Assembly (NCBI GenBank): GCA_947685225.1
Contig: CANTUV010000003.1
Span: 9,556,001 to 9,620,000, forward strand
Direction of reading: 5' to 3'
Length of the DNA stretch: 64,000 nt
Source: Garcia nutans
Taxonomy: Eukaryota; Streptophyta; Magnoliopsida; Malpighiales; Euphorbiaceae
Made by a program: the position numbers and the translations under genes. Below the pieces are notes generated by a model. The model searched no databases. It had not been told where the DNA came from and saw nothing but the letters and a program-made list of their open reading frames with translations. Position 1 is the first letter of the stretch, and each line of letters opens with the position of its first letter. Positions 22,395 to 32,998 of the stretch are shown here, one piece after another.

Positions 22395-22804
22395 AATTGC
22401 AGAACTCCTGGGAGTTGATAAGTCTAACATATAGGCCAACTCTGTTTCAAACAATCTAAGAAAGCTTTAGTCAATAGAGGCATGTCAAAGTCTTGTGTGA
22501 GATCAGAATCTCGAGGTTGAGCTCGAAACTAGCAATCAAGTTAATATGGATCATAGCAAGTACCTTGATGAAGAGCAGTATGGGGAACGTACATCAGATA
22601 TGTCTAAATAGTAACATAGGTAATATTTCACCAAGGCACCAACCAATAGATGTTAATTACATCTCTTGAATTGATCCACTCAACTGAGTCAGAACATGAG
22701 GAAGCCGGTCAAAGTTGTCTCCTTACAGAATGATGTTGTGGTAAATATCTTGCGTGGTCTATAATTGGAGGCTCAAGCAAGTAAAAGCATTCCTGTAGCT
22801 AGAT
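22395..22804 (-). pseudogene. Antisense DUF7745-like gene remnant, copy 2, downstream exon
   Basis: On the minus strand, after the acceptor CTTTCCCTCAG|ATCTAG, the frame reads a short leucine-rich run and then SRDVINIYWLVPW, a TGA, NITYVTI and TYLMYVPHTALHQGT. Copy 1 has the matching blocks, including a TGA at the same codon. The end is approximate. The upstream exon is at 32999-33673, beyond the inserted Tekay element. Confidence 0.45.
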
Positions 22805-22965
22805 CTGAGGGAAAGCATAAGTGTAAAAAAGCCCGCTAGGTTGAAAACCCACAACAGTGGTCTAGGTAAAAATTAGGGTAGTTCGCCAATTTTCAAAATC
22901 CGCAAGGGTAGACTAGGTAAAAATTAGGACGTAAATAAAAATAATATAGCTCATTAATTATGAAA

Positions 22966-22970
22966 ACCTA
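22966..22970. repeat. Target site duplication ACCTA (left) of intact Tekay element
   Basis: ACCTA directly precedes the LTR at 22971 and recurs directly after the other LTR at 32919-32923. Both copies are identical. Confidence 0.9.
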
Positions 22971-23360
22971 TGTAACACCCCTAAATTCCAAATACGTTCA
23001 CTACATATCACCACCATGTAATGAACATACATAGAACCTAAGAATGCTACATTTTTCCATAAACAATTTGCAATATATATATATATAGTATAATGGTATT
23101 TACTATTAAAATAAAACAAAATAAGTATAAACATTTGATTTAATACGCAGCGGAATTTATCAAATGTATTTGCATATATAAATATATCCAAGTACAAGTT
23201 TACAAAATTATATACATATACATTAAATCCAATACTTTACAAAACATAAAGAGTCTATACATGATTGGCAGCTTTCTCTTTGATCTTTAAGTCCTACACA
23301 ACTCTTCAATTCCTAGACTCACTCGGTCTAGTGGATCTCTCGGGTTCTTCTCTAACACCT

Positions 23361-23398
23361 GCGCGATGAACACAATCGCGCTAAGCCAACGGCTTAGT
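23361..23398 (-). promoter_or_regulatory. Double hairpin in 3' LTR of intact Tekay element
   Basis: GCGCGAT and ATCGCGC are separated by 7 nt and form a perfect 7-bp stem. Directly adjacent, CTAAGCC and GGCTTAG separated by 3 nt form a second perfect stem. Sequence and position are kept in the other Tekay LTRs. Role unknown; packaging, dimerisation or control of splicing or polyadenylation are possibilities. Confidence 0.6.
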
Positions 23399-24224
23399 AA
23401 AACAACTACACTATCAAAATGCTTGATGCAATGCTCATGACACTCAATCAAGTAAATAATACATAGCAAGTCATAACTTATTCATCATAAATTATCATAT
23501 CATAATTACATTTCAGAACATAATAATATATCATTACTCATCAATTTCATTAGGCAATGGTCACGATTCATAAATCCTAAATTACATTAAACCTAAGACA
23601 TATCTGGCCCAAAACACCCTAATATGTTATTCAAAGTTCAGAGTCCCTGTGTTTGATTCAATATCACAATCATCAAGCCCGTAGGCAATATATATCATAA
23701 CTCTATCCATGGATAGCGTAACAGACCCAGTCTCTTGGACCATCAACCCATTAACATGAGGAGATCCTCAACCTGGCTAGACTGTTACTAATTCTCAAAT
23801 GGAAGTGGTTTACGGGTCTCCCATTTCACCATCATTCCATATTCACATTTTACAACTGGAATCGGTTTACGGGCCTCCCATTTCACCTATCCAGTGATTC
23901 ATAAACATTACTCAAATTGGACTCGGCTTACGGGCCTCCCATTTCGCCTATCCAATGAGTTATAGGCATGCCATCAAATACAGGACTCTGAAAGTTGAAT
24001 TAACACATTAGGCATACTAACATTTCATTTATTCTTTCTCAATTCATTTCACAATTCATAATTTATTAGGCAATCATGCCTCAACCATTTCATTTGAATC
24101 ATCTTGGCCCAAGCACAATGGCCTCACATATCATCTTAATTATCATAATCAATCACAATTCACATTACATTATCATATAAGCAACATGCTTTACATTCTT
24201 TAATTACTTCAAATAAAACAGAAC

Positions 24225-24432
24225 AGAACGACTATCGCGGTCGCACCAAGCTAAGTCGCGACCGTTCTACACAATCAAAAGATAAAATTTATCACAGTAG
24301 GTTTCGCGGTCAGAAATCCGATCTGAGTCGCGACCGCACTTCACAATCAAAGATGAAACCTTAACACAGTAGGTTTCACGGTCAGAAGTTCGATCTAAGT
24401 CGCGACCGCACTTCAATAATCGCGACCGCCCC
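24225..24432 (-). repeat. 72-bp tandem repeat with GTCGCGACCG palindromes
   Basis: Three units are seen (ACAGTAGGTTTC anchors at 24294 and 24366, 72 bp apart). Each holds a CGCGGTC box and a GTCGCGACCG palindrome. These are the only GC-rich words in this part of the LTR. The identical array is at 31632-31839. Confidence 0.8.
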
Positions 24433-25511
24433 AATTCACGGGTCTCATGCATAAACCCTAACTTTAACAAACTTTCTTTTGTTTAACATCAAACACATTA
24501 TACACAACATAACCTTATTTAGAATGGACACAATCAACATCCTCAATACTTATTTACATCATCAAAACACATTAATAACACATTTGATACCACAACACAT
24601 TTACAACCAAAAGAATGTTAAGTTTACACATTATATGCATGTTTGTAAACAAATAGTTGTACTTACCTTATAAACACTCAAACAACTCCAAGAGATCTTC
24701 TCTTCCAAAGATTGTTCACTTTACAATTAAGATAAACCACTTCTTCCAAAACCTAATCCAAACAATAATATAATACATCAATTTCTATAACATTGACAAC
24801 ACTTACAAACTCAAACCCTAACACAAACTCAACACAACCACTTCCAATACCAACACCAACTCAACTTCTCGTCTAACAAGCAAAATCAACACTTAAAATC
24901 ACACCATAACCCATTTAATCACACCATCATCAAAACACAACTCAACTCAAACCAAGCTTCAAAAATAACAAAGGCAAACAAGAGAAAACTTACCAATTAA
25001 TGAAATTCCTTGAAATTCCAACTTGTAAACTTGAAAACTCCTACCAATCCAAGCTTAAAATCATCAAAACCTTCAATTATCCTCTTGCTCTCCTTGTCCC
25101 TTTGTTCAGCCGGCCACACCAAGAAGAAAGAAGAAATATCAACCACAAGAAACAAAGTCAACTCTTCTTTAATCTCCACCAAGTATTCCAATTCAAACAA
25201 TTACCAAAATACCCTTAACTATATAACTAACATTTTGTCTCTTATGTGCCCAATTATGTAATTACTCACTAATAAAAGAAATATCTTCCTCCACTATCCA
25301 ACACCTTGACTTTCCATTTTGACCACTTTATATGTTATATATATCACCATATACACAACATATAAACTTGTCTCTAAACCCTATTTCCTTTCCCAATCAC
25401 CATACATAAACATTCTCTTCCAATTTCTTATCAACTTATTACAATATAAACATAACTCAAGTGCAACAACAATAACACCAAGACTACTAGGGCATAATTA
25501 AGGATATTACA

Positions 25512-25529
25512 ATTCTCCCCCTCTAAAAA
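25512..25529 (-). promoter_or_regulatory. Polypurine tract of intact Tekay element
   Basis: On the minus strand TTTTAGAGGGGGAGAAT abuts the LTR start TGTAATATCC. It is preceded by TTTCGAGGACGAAATTT, which is also conserved in the copy at 55095-55110. Confidence 0.85.
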
Positions 25530-25557
25530 GAAATTTCGTCCTCGAAATTACCTGAAA

Positions 25558-28500
25558 TCAACTCTGAAACAACTGAGGATATTGTTCTTGCATGAATTGT
25601 TCACTTTCCCAAGTTGCCTCTTCTCTTCCATGATTCTTCCATAACACTTTCACAAGTGGCACTCTCTTGTTCCTCAACTCTTTCACTTCATGTGCCAAAA
25701 TAGCAACTGGTTCCTCTTGAAATGTCAGATCTGGACTTACCTCAATAGATTCAACTGACAACACATGAGATGGATCCGACCTATATCTCCTCAACATAGA
25801 AACATGAAACACATTATGAATACGATCCAACTCAGGTGGCAAAGCAAGTCGATACGCCACTGGCCCAACTCTTTCTAACACTTCATACGGCCCAATGAAA
25901 CGAGGACTCAATTTTCCTTTCCGACCGAACCTCAAAATCTTCTTCCAAGGAGATACTTTCAAAAATACCTTATCTCCAACATCAAATTTTATGTCTCTCC
26001 TTTTCAGATCTGCATAAGACTTCTGTCGGTCTGAAGCTGCTTTTAACCTGCCTCGAATCAACTTCACTTTCTCTTCCGTTTCTTGAATCAAATCAGGGCC
26101 AATTATTTTACCTTCACCAAGTTCACTCCAACAAAGAGGTGTTCTGCACCGTCTACCATACAGTGCCTCAAATGGTGCCATACCAATGCTCGATTGATGA
26201 CTGTTATTATAGGCAAATTCTACAAGTGGCAAAAATCCGTCCCAACTTCCAGAGAAATCAATGACACAGCTTCTCAACATATCCTCAATGATCTGTATCA
26301 CTCTCTCTGACTGTCCATCTGTCTGGGGATGGAAAGCAGTACTGAAATGCAATCGAGAACCTAAAGCTCCATGCAAACTCTTCCAAAATCTCGAGGTGAA
26401 TCTAGGATCTCGATCAGACACTAAAGAAATTGGGACACCATGCAATTTCACAATCTCATGGATATACAGCTCAGCCAACTTCTCCAAAGAGTAATCCATC
26501 CGCACCGGAAGGAAATGAGCTGTCTTAGTCAATCTATCCACAATCACCCATATGGCATCATGCTTCCTTTGTGTCAAAGGCAAACCAGACACAAAGTCCA
26601 TAGTTACTCTATCCCACTTCCACTCAGGCACTGACAAAGGTTGAAGCAACCCAGTTGGAACTTGATGCTCGGCTTTCACCCTCTGACAAGTGAGACATTT
26701 AGACACAAACTCTGCAATGTCTCTCTTCATACCGGACCACCAATAATGTTGTCTCAAATCATGATACATCTTGGTACTACCCGGATGCATAGCAAAAGTT
26801 GATTGGTGTGCTTCTTCTAAAATAATTTTTCTTAAATTATCATCATCAGGCATACACAGTCTACTCTTAAACCATAAGCTCCCATCATCTCTCACAACAA
26901 AATCTCGGCTCTCTCCCTGTTGACAAACTGACACAATCCTCTGAATTTTCTCATCAGTCAACTGAGCTTCTTTGATCTGATCCAACAAAACTGGTCTCAC
27001 TTGCAATTGTGCCAACAATGCACCATCATCACAAACTACAAAACTAGCACACAATGCTCTCAACTCAACAAGCAACGAGAACGAGTAAACTGTTAAACCA
27101 GCTAAAGACTTCCGACTCAAGGCATCAGCAACAACATTTGCTTTACCTGGATGATAGTCAATCAAGCAGTCGTAGTCTTTAATCAATTCCAACCATCTCC
27201 TCTGCCGAAGATTTAGCTCCTTCTGAACACCCAAATACTTCAAACTTTTGTGATCAGTATAGATGAAACACTTCTCTCCAAATAGATAATGACGCCAAAT
27301 CTTCAAAGCAAACACAATGGCTGCCAACTCCAAATCATGAGTTGGATAATTGAGCTCATGTGGTTTCAACTGTCGAGAAGCATAAGCTATCACTTTACCC
27401 TCTTGCATCAACACACAACCCAAACCATTATGTGAAGCATCACTGTAGATCACATATGGTTTATCTTCCACAGGTAAAGTGAGAACAGGTGCTTGAGTCA
27501 ACATTTCTTTCAACTGCTCAAAACTGGTCTGACATTGATCAGTCCACACAAATTTAACTCCCTTCCGAAGCAATCTGGTGAGTGGAGTAGCTATTAAAGA
27601 AAATCCTTTCACAAAACGTCGATAATAGCCGGCCAATCCCAGAAAACTTCTAACTTCAGTCACAGTCTGCGGTGGACTCCAATTTAGAATAGCTTCAACT
27701 TTACTCGGGTCAACCCTAATGCCATCTGCTGACACAATATGACCGAGAAAAGCTACTTGGTTCAACCAGAACTCACACTTCGATAATTTAGCAAACAACT
27801 GCTTCTCTCTCAAGATTTGTAACACAATCCGAAGATGCTCACTATGCTCCTCTTCATTTCGCGAATACACCAAGATATCATCTATAAACACTACCACAAA
27901 CTGATCCAAATAGGGCCTAAACACCCTATTCATCAAGTCCATAAAAGCGGCAGGTGCATTCGTCAAACCAAATGGCATTACCAAAAACTCATAATGCCCA
28001 TATCTGGTTCGAAAAGCTGTTTTTGGCACATCCTCAGCTCTAACCCGCAATTGATGGTACCCCGATCTCAAATCAATTTTAGAAAACACAGCTGCTCCCT
28101 TCAATTGATCAAAGAGATCATCGATTCTAGGCAAAGGGTATTTATTCTTAATAGTTATCTTGTTCAATTGCCTATAATCGATACACAACCTCATAGTACC
28201 ATCCTTTTTCTTAACAAACAAAACAGGAGCTCCCCATGGCGACACACTAGGGCGAATAAAACCCTTATCCAGCAACTCTTGCAACTGCACCTTCAATTCT
28301 CTTAATTCGACAGGTGCCATTCTATAAGGAGTAATAGAGATAGGAGTGGTACCTGGTAACAACTCAATACCAAACTCCACCTCTCTCTCAGGAGGCAGTC
28401 CTGGCAACTCCTCTGGAAAAACATCTGGGAATTCTGAAACTGTGGGAATGCTATCCAATTGAGACCCTACCACTCTGGTATCCAACACATGAGCAAGATA

Positions 28501-30210
28501 AGCTTCACACCCTTTTCTGATCATCTTCCTAGCTGCAACAGCTGAAACAAACAAAGATGCAAGCTGTCTCTGCTCACTAGATACCAACACTACTCTATCA
28601 TCACTAGTTCTCAAAGTAACACACTTCTTCTTACAATCTACCACAGCTCCATGCCTAGACAGCCAATCCATGCCAAGAATCAAATCAAATTCTTTAAATG
28701 GCATCTCAATCAAATCACCACAAAACTTCTCACCCTGCACCACTACCGCACAATCTCTATGCACCTTACTAACAATTATGCTATGCCCTAAAGGATTTGT
28801 CACCAACACATCAAATCCTAGGGACTCAGCATGCATTTCAGACACAGGCAATACGGATGCACTTATGTAAGAATGTGTGGATCCAGGGTCAATCAAAGCA
28901 AGTACAGATATGCCAAATAAAGAAAAAGTACCAGCTATGACTGCAGAAGCATCAGGCTGTCTTTGCATCACATAAACCCGCTGAGAAGGCCCAGCCTCAT
29001 CTGGTCTGCCATCCCTGGGTGCAGATCCTCCTCTCTGACTATACCCAGATCTACCCCCTCGGCTGAAACCCCTGCTTCCTCGACCTCCTCTGCTAAAACT
29101 CTGCCGAGAAGCTGTAGATTCCAATGACCTCTGGTCCTGCATCTCAGGACACTCTCTAATGAAATGGTCAGGCGACCCACAATGGAAGCACACACCCGGT
29201 CCACCAATCCTCCTACAAGCACCCACATGAATCTTCCCACATTGCTCACATGCCAGCGGAGTGGATCTCTGAATCAAGGAAGTCGGTGCACTAGCCACAG
29301 AAGCTGCAGGTCTTGATCTCTGTCTATGAAACTGCCCTGACCTACTCATCGGCCTCTGACTCCTTCCCACTCTGGGAACAAAGCTCCCTCTGCCCCTCTT
29401 CACTGATGAAGACCCTGCCTCAAACTGGGGTCTTCTCACTCTAGTCTCTTCCTCAGATGCAGCTGCAATGCTTTGAACTCTTTCCACACTCCGTGCTGCT
29501 GCCACAAGCTGAGAGAAATCAGTATATCTGGATCCAGCCACATGACATACAAGAGAAGGCCTCAACCCCTCTTCGAATCTCCTACATCTGTCAATTTCAT
29601 CTGATATAATGCCTCCCGCATAATGACTTAATCGAATAAACTCCACTTCATATTCAGTTACTGTACGATGATCTTGTTTCAAACTCAAGAACTCCATTTT
29701 CTTCACATCCTTATACTCCCTAGGAGTATACTTCAATTCAAATTCCCTATGGAAATCAGCATAGGTCAATGTGGGTGGATCATCCATGGCATGTGGTACG
29801 GTCTTCCACCAGTCATAAGCGTCCTTCTGTAATAATGACCTAGCATAATCAAACTTCTCCTCTGACGTGGCTTGCAACTGAATAAAAATTCTCTGAACTT
29901 TATCAAGCCACTGTTCTGCCACAGCTGGATCTATCGTACCCAGAAAATCCTCTGCCCCAAACTTCCTCAGTTTATCATATTGTCTCACTGGTACCTGAGG
30001 CTGAGGTGGTGGTGGAGGTTGCACTGGTGCTTGCCTCATAACTTCCATCATATGTCTAAACCAGGCTGGTGGAACCTCATCACCTGCTGGTCTCCCCGAC
30101 ACTGAAGCAGGTACCGCACTGGCTACCTCAACTCTAGCTCCCTCCCTACTCTCAACAGGAGCTATACTCTCTGCACTTCCCTCAACAGACTGCCGTGAAT
30201 GGGGATCCAT
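25558..30210 (-). CDS. gag-pol: Tekay gag-pol polyprotein, intact (1550 aa)
   Basis: A single frame encodes Gag and Pol of a chromovirus. Order by residue: gag domain (about 75-245); basic linker; a first Cys/His cluster (C321, C324, H328, C332) and a CCHC knuckle (C341, C344, H349, C354); aspartic protease with DPGSTHS at 441; reverse transcriptase with D713 and FIDD at 775-778; RNase H with SDAS near 923 and TDH near 985; integrase zinc finger (H1135 to C1175), then D1205, D1266 and E1302 with 35 residues between the last two; a GPYEV module at 1440; chromodomain at about 1501-1548 (VPLVKVLWKN, EATWE). All catalytic residues expected are present. The ATG at 30210 lies about 150 bp after the primer site. 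Chromodomains of this clade usually target insertion to heterochromatin. Polyprotein without internal stop, as is common in Tekay. Confidence 0.97.
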   Translation of the reverse strand: MDPHSRQSVEGSAESIAPVESREGARVEVASAVPASVSGRPAGDEVPPAWFRHMMEVMRQAPVQPPPPPQPQVPVRQYDKLRKFGAEDFLGTIDPAVAEQWLDKVQRIFIQLQATSEEKFDYARSLLQKDAYDWWKTVPHAMDDPPTLTYADFHREFELKYTPREYKDVKKMEFLSLKQDHRTVTEYEVEFIRLSHYAGGIISDEIDRCRRFEEGLRPSLVCHVAGSRYTDFSQLVAAARSVERVQSIAAASEEETRVRRPQFEAGSSSVKRGRGSFVPRVGRSQRPMSRSGQFHRQRSRPAASVASAPTSLIQRSTPLACEQCGKIHVGACRRIGGPGVCFHCGSPDHFIRECPEMQDQRSLESTASRQSFSRGGRGSRGFSRGGRSGYSQRGGSAPRDGRPDEAGPSQRVYVMQRQPDASAVIAGTFSLFGISVLALIDPGSTHSYISASVLPVSEMHAESLGFDVLVTNPLGHSIIVSKVHRDCAVVVQGEKFCGDLIEMPFKEFDLILGMDWLSRHGAVVDCKKKCVTLRTSDDRVVLVSSEQRQLASLFVSAVAARKMIRKGCEAYLAHVLDTRVVGSQLDSIPTVSEFPDVFPEELPGLPPEREVEFGIELLPGTTPISITPYRMAPVELRELKVQLQELLDKGFIRPSVSPWGAPVLFVKKKDGTMRLCIDYRQLNKITIKNKYPLPRIDDLFDQLKGAAVFSKIDLRSGYHQLRVRAEDVPKTAFRTRYGHYEFLVMPFGLTNAPAAFMDLMNRVFRPYLDQFVVVFIDDILVYSRNEEEHSEHLRIVLQILREKQLFAKLSKCEFWLNQVAFLGHIVSADGIRVDPSKVEAILNWSPPQTVTEVRSFLGLAGYYRRFVKGFSLIATPLTRLLRKGVKFVWTDQCQTSFEQLKEMLTQAPVLTLPVEDKPYVIYSDASHNGLGCVLMQEGKVIAYASRQLKPHELNYPTHDLELAAIVFALKIWRHYLFGEKCFIYTDHKSLKYLGVQKELNLRQRRWLELIKDYDCLIDYHPGKANVVADALSRKSLAGLTVYSFSLLVELRALCASFVVCDDGALLAQLQVRPVLLDQIKEAQLTDEKIQRIVSVCQQGESRDFVVRDDGSLWFKSRLCMPDDDNLRKIILEEAHQSTFAMHPGSTKMYHDLRQHYWWSGMKRDIAEFVSKCLTCQRVKAEHQVPTGLLQPLSVPEWKWDRVTMDFVSGLPLTQRKHDAIWVIVDRLTKTAHFLPVRMDYSLEKLAELYIHEIVKLHGVPISLVSDRDPRFTSRFWKSLHGALGSRLHFSTAFHPQTDGQSERVIQIIEDMLRSCVIDFSGSWDGFLPLVEFAYNNSHQSSIGMAPFEALYGRRCRTPLCWSELGEGKIIGPDLIQETEEKVKLIRGRLKAASDRQKSYADLKRRDIKFDVGDKVFLKVSPWKKILRFGRKGKLSPRFIGPYEVLERVGPVAYRLALPPELDRIHNVFHVSMLRRYRSDPSHVLSVESIEVSPDLTFQEEPVAILAHEVKELRNKRVPLVKVLWKNHGREEATWESEQFMQEQYPQLFQS

Positions 30211-30357
30211 TACTACCTATTTCTGCAAACACGACCAAATACACCTTATTAAAGATCAAAGGCTGCCAATACCAACATATATTTTATTCAAAATCAACTT
30301 TTAAAATCAAAATATTCTTTTTATTACATTTTACCTAGGTTGAGAATCTCAAACCTA

Positions 30358-30370
30358 GGCTCTGATACCA
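30358..30370 (-). promoter_or_regulatory. Primer binding site, initiator Met tRNA type
   Basis: On the minus strand TGGTATCAGAGCC lies 7 nt inside the 5' LTR. It is complementary to the 3' end of plant initiator tRNA-Met, the usual primer of Tekay elements. The same site is at 42936-42948. Confidence 0.92.
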
Positions 30371-30767
30371 AAACAATTGTAACACCCCTAAATTCCAAAT
30401 ACGTTCACTACATATCACCACCATGTAATGAACATACATAGAACCTAAGAATGCTACATTTTTCCATAAACAATTTGCAATATATATATATATAGTATAA
30501 TGGTATTTACTATTAAAATAAAACAAAATAAGTATAAACATTTGATTTAATACGCAGCGGAATTTATCAAATGTATTTGCATATATAAATATATCCAAGT
30601 ACAAGTTTACAAAATTATATACATATACATTAAATCCAATACTTTACAAAACATAAAGAGTCTATACATGATTGGCAGCTTTCTCTTTGATCTTTAAGTC
30701 CTACACAACTCTTCAATTCCTAGACTCACTCGGTCTAGTGGATCTCTCGGGTTCTTCTCTAACACCT

Positions 30768-30805
30768 GCGCGATGAACACAATCGCGCTAAGCCAACGGC
30801 TTAGT
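30768..30805 (-). promoter_or_regulatory. Double hairpin in 5' LTR of intact Tekay element
   Basis: Identical to 23361-23398. In the transcribed sense it lies roughly 410 nt before the LTR end, so it is probably in the R/U5 part of the RNA leader. Confidence 0.6.
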
Positions 30806-31631
30806 AAAACAACTACACTATCAAAATGCTTGATGCAATGCTCATGACACTCAATCAAGTAAATAATACATAGCAAGTCATAACTTATTCATCATAAATT
30901 ATCATATCATAATTACATTTCAGAACATAATAATATATCATTACTCATCAATTTCATTAGGCAATGGTCACGATTCATAAATCCTAAATTACATTAAACC
31001 TAAGACATATCTGGCCCAAAACACCCTAATATGTTATTCAAAGTTCAGAGTCCCTGTGTTTGATTCAATATCACAATCATCAAGCCCGTAGGCAATATAT
31101 ATCATAACTCTATCCATGGATAGCGTAACAGACCCAGTCTCTTGGACCATCAACCCATTAACATGAGGAGATCCTCAACCTGGCTAGACTGTTACTAATT
31201 CTCAAATGGAAGTGGTTTACGGGTCTCCCATTTCACCATCATTCCATATTCACATTTTACAACTGGAATCGGTTTACGGGCCTCCCATTTCACCTATCCA
31301 GTGATTCATAAACATTACTCAAATTGGACTCGGCTTACGGGCCTCCCATTTCGCCTATCCAATGAGTTATAGGCATGCCATCAAATACAGGACTCTGAAA
31401 GTTGAATTAACACATTAGGCATACTAACATTTCATTTATTCTTTCTCAATTCATTTCACAATTCATAATTTATTAGGCAATCATGCCTCAACCATTTCAT
31501 TTGAATCATCTTGGCCCAAGCACAATGGCCTCACATATCATCTTAATTATCATAATCAATCACAATTCACATTACATTATCATATAAGCAACATGCTTTA
31601 CATTCTTTAATTACTTCAAATAAAACAGAAC

Positions 31632-31839
31632 AGAACGACTATCGCGGTCGCACCAAGCTAAGTCGCGACCGTTCTACACAATCAAAAGATAAAATTTATC
31701 ACAGTAGGTTTCGCGGTCAGAAATCCGATCTGAGTCGCGACCGCACTTCACAATCAAAGATGAAACCTTAACACAGTAGGTTTCACGGTCAGAAGTTCGA
31801 TCTAAGTCGCGACCGCACTTCAATAATCGCGACCGCCCC
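31632..31839 (-). repeat. 72-bp tandem repeat in 5' LTR
   Basis: Identical to 24225-24432. Upstream in the LTR sense, so it could work as an enhancer or silencing target for the element's promoter. Confidence 0.75.
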
Positions 31840-32998
31840 AATTCACGGGTCTCATGCATAAACCCTAACTTTAACAAACTTTCTTTTGTTTAACATCAAA
31901 CACATTATACACAACATAACCTTATTTAGAATGGACACAATCAACATCCTCAATACTTATTTACATCATCAAAACACATTAATAACACATTTGATACCAC
32001 AACACATTTACAACCAAAAGAATGTTAAGTTTACACATTATATGCATGTTTGTAAACAAATAGTTGTACTTACCTTATAAACACTCAAACAACTCCAAGA
32101 GATCTTCTCTTCCAAAGATTGTTCACTTTACAATTAAGATAAACCACTTCTTCCAAAACCTAATCCAAACAATAATATAATACATCAATTTCTATAACAT
32201 TGACAACACTTACAAACTCAAACCCTAACACAAACTCAACACAACCACTTCCAATACCAACACCAACTCAACTTCTCGTCTAACAAGCAAAATCAACACT
32301 TAAAATCACACCATAACCCATTTAATCACACCATCATCAAAACACAACTCAACTCAAACCAAGCTTCAAAAATAACAAAGGCAAACAAGAGAAAACTTAC
32401 CAATTAATGAAATTCCTTGAAATTCCAACTTGTAAACTTGAAAACTCCTACCAATCCAAGCTTAAAATCATCAAAACCTTCAATTATCCTCTTGCTCTCC
32501 TTGTCCCTTTGTTCAGCCGGCCACACCAAGAAGAAAGAAGAAATATCAACCACAAGAAACAAAGTCAACTCTTCTTTAATCTCCACCAAGTATTCCAATT
32601 CAAACAATTACCAAAATACCCTTAACTATATAACTAACATTTTGTCTCTTATGTGCCCAATTATGTAATTACTCACTAATAAAAGAAATATCTTCCTCCA
32701 CTATCCAACACCTTGACTTTCCATTTTGACCACTTTATATGTTATATATATCACCATATACACAACATATAAACTTGTCTCTAAACCCTATTTCCTTTCC
32801 CAATCACCATACATAAACATTCTCTTCCAATTTCTTATCAACTTATTACAATATAAACATAACTCAAGTGCAACAACAATAACACCAAGACTACTAGGGC
32901 ATAATTAAGGATATTACAACCTATAATGGTGGGTTAGGTAAAAAATAGAGTAATAATATCCTGAATTGAAAACCCGAAAGGGTAATTCAAATGATTAC

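Larger units (their letters stand above)
22971..25511 (-). repeat. 3' LTR of intact Tekay element
   Basis: On the minus strand it starts TGTAATATCC at 25511 and ends GGGGTGTTACA at 22971. It contains the double hairpin (23361-23398), short repeats with GGCCTCCCATTTC (23800-23960) and a 72-bp repeat with GTCGCGACCG (24225-24432). Confidence 0.95.
22971..32918 (-). mobile_element. Complete Tekay (Del) chromovirus LTR retrotransposon
   Basis: The element is 9948 bp long. It has two 2541-bp LTRs (TGTAAC...TTACA on +), a 5-bp duplication ACCTA on both sides, an initiator-Met-tRNA-type primer site (30358-30370), one uninterrupted gag-pol frame and a polypurine tract (25512-25529). A by-eye comparison of large parts of the two LTRs found no difference, and all open frames in them are identical at an offset of 7407. 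The C-terminal chromodomain and the long LTRs point to the Tekay clade. Identical LTRs and an intact frame mean a recent insertion that may still be mobile. It sits in the antisense intron of Tat copy 2. Confidence 0.95.
30378..32918 (-). repeat. 5' LTR of intact Tekay element
   Basis: Same length and order as the 3' LTR, offset 7407, with no difference seen by eye in the parts compared. As the 5' LTR it should carry the promoter for the gag-pol RNA. The double hairpin is at 30768-30805 and the 72-bp repeat at 31632-31839. Confidence 0.95.
22805..32998 (-). other. Predicted intron of antisense DUF7745-like gene, copy 2, now holding a Tekay element
   Basis: The donor on the minus strand is GCTCCAG|GTAATC (32998) and the acceptor is TTTCCCTCAG (22805). 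Without the inserted Tekay element and its duplicated 5-mer the intron would be about 240 bp. It is filled with GCTAGGTT-type units, as in copy 1. The insertion split one of these units at ACCTA. Confidence 0.45.

Noticed and set aside
24267..24470. 67-aa frame with CGRDLDRTSDRETYC repeats, identical at 31674-31877
   Set aside because: It is the 72-bp LTR repeat translated. Identity of the two copies is due to LTR identity and not coding constraint.
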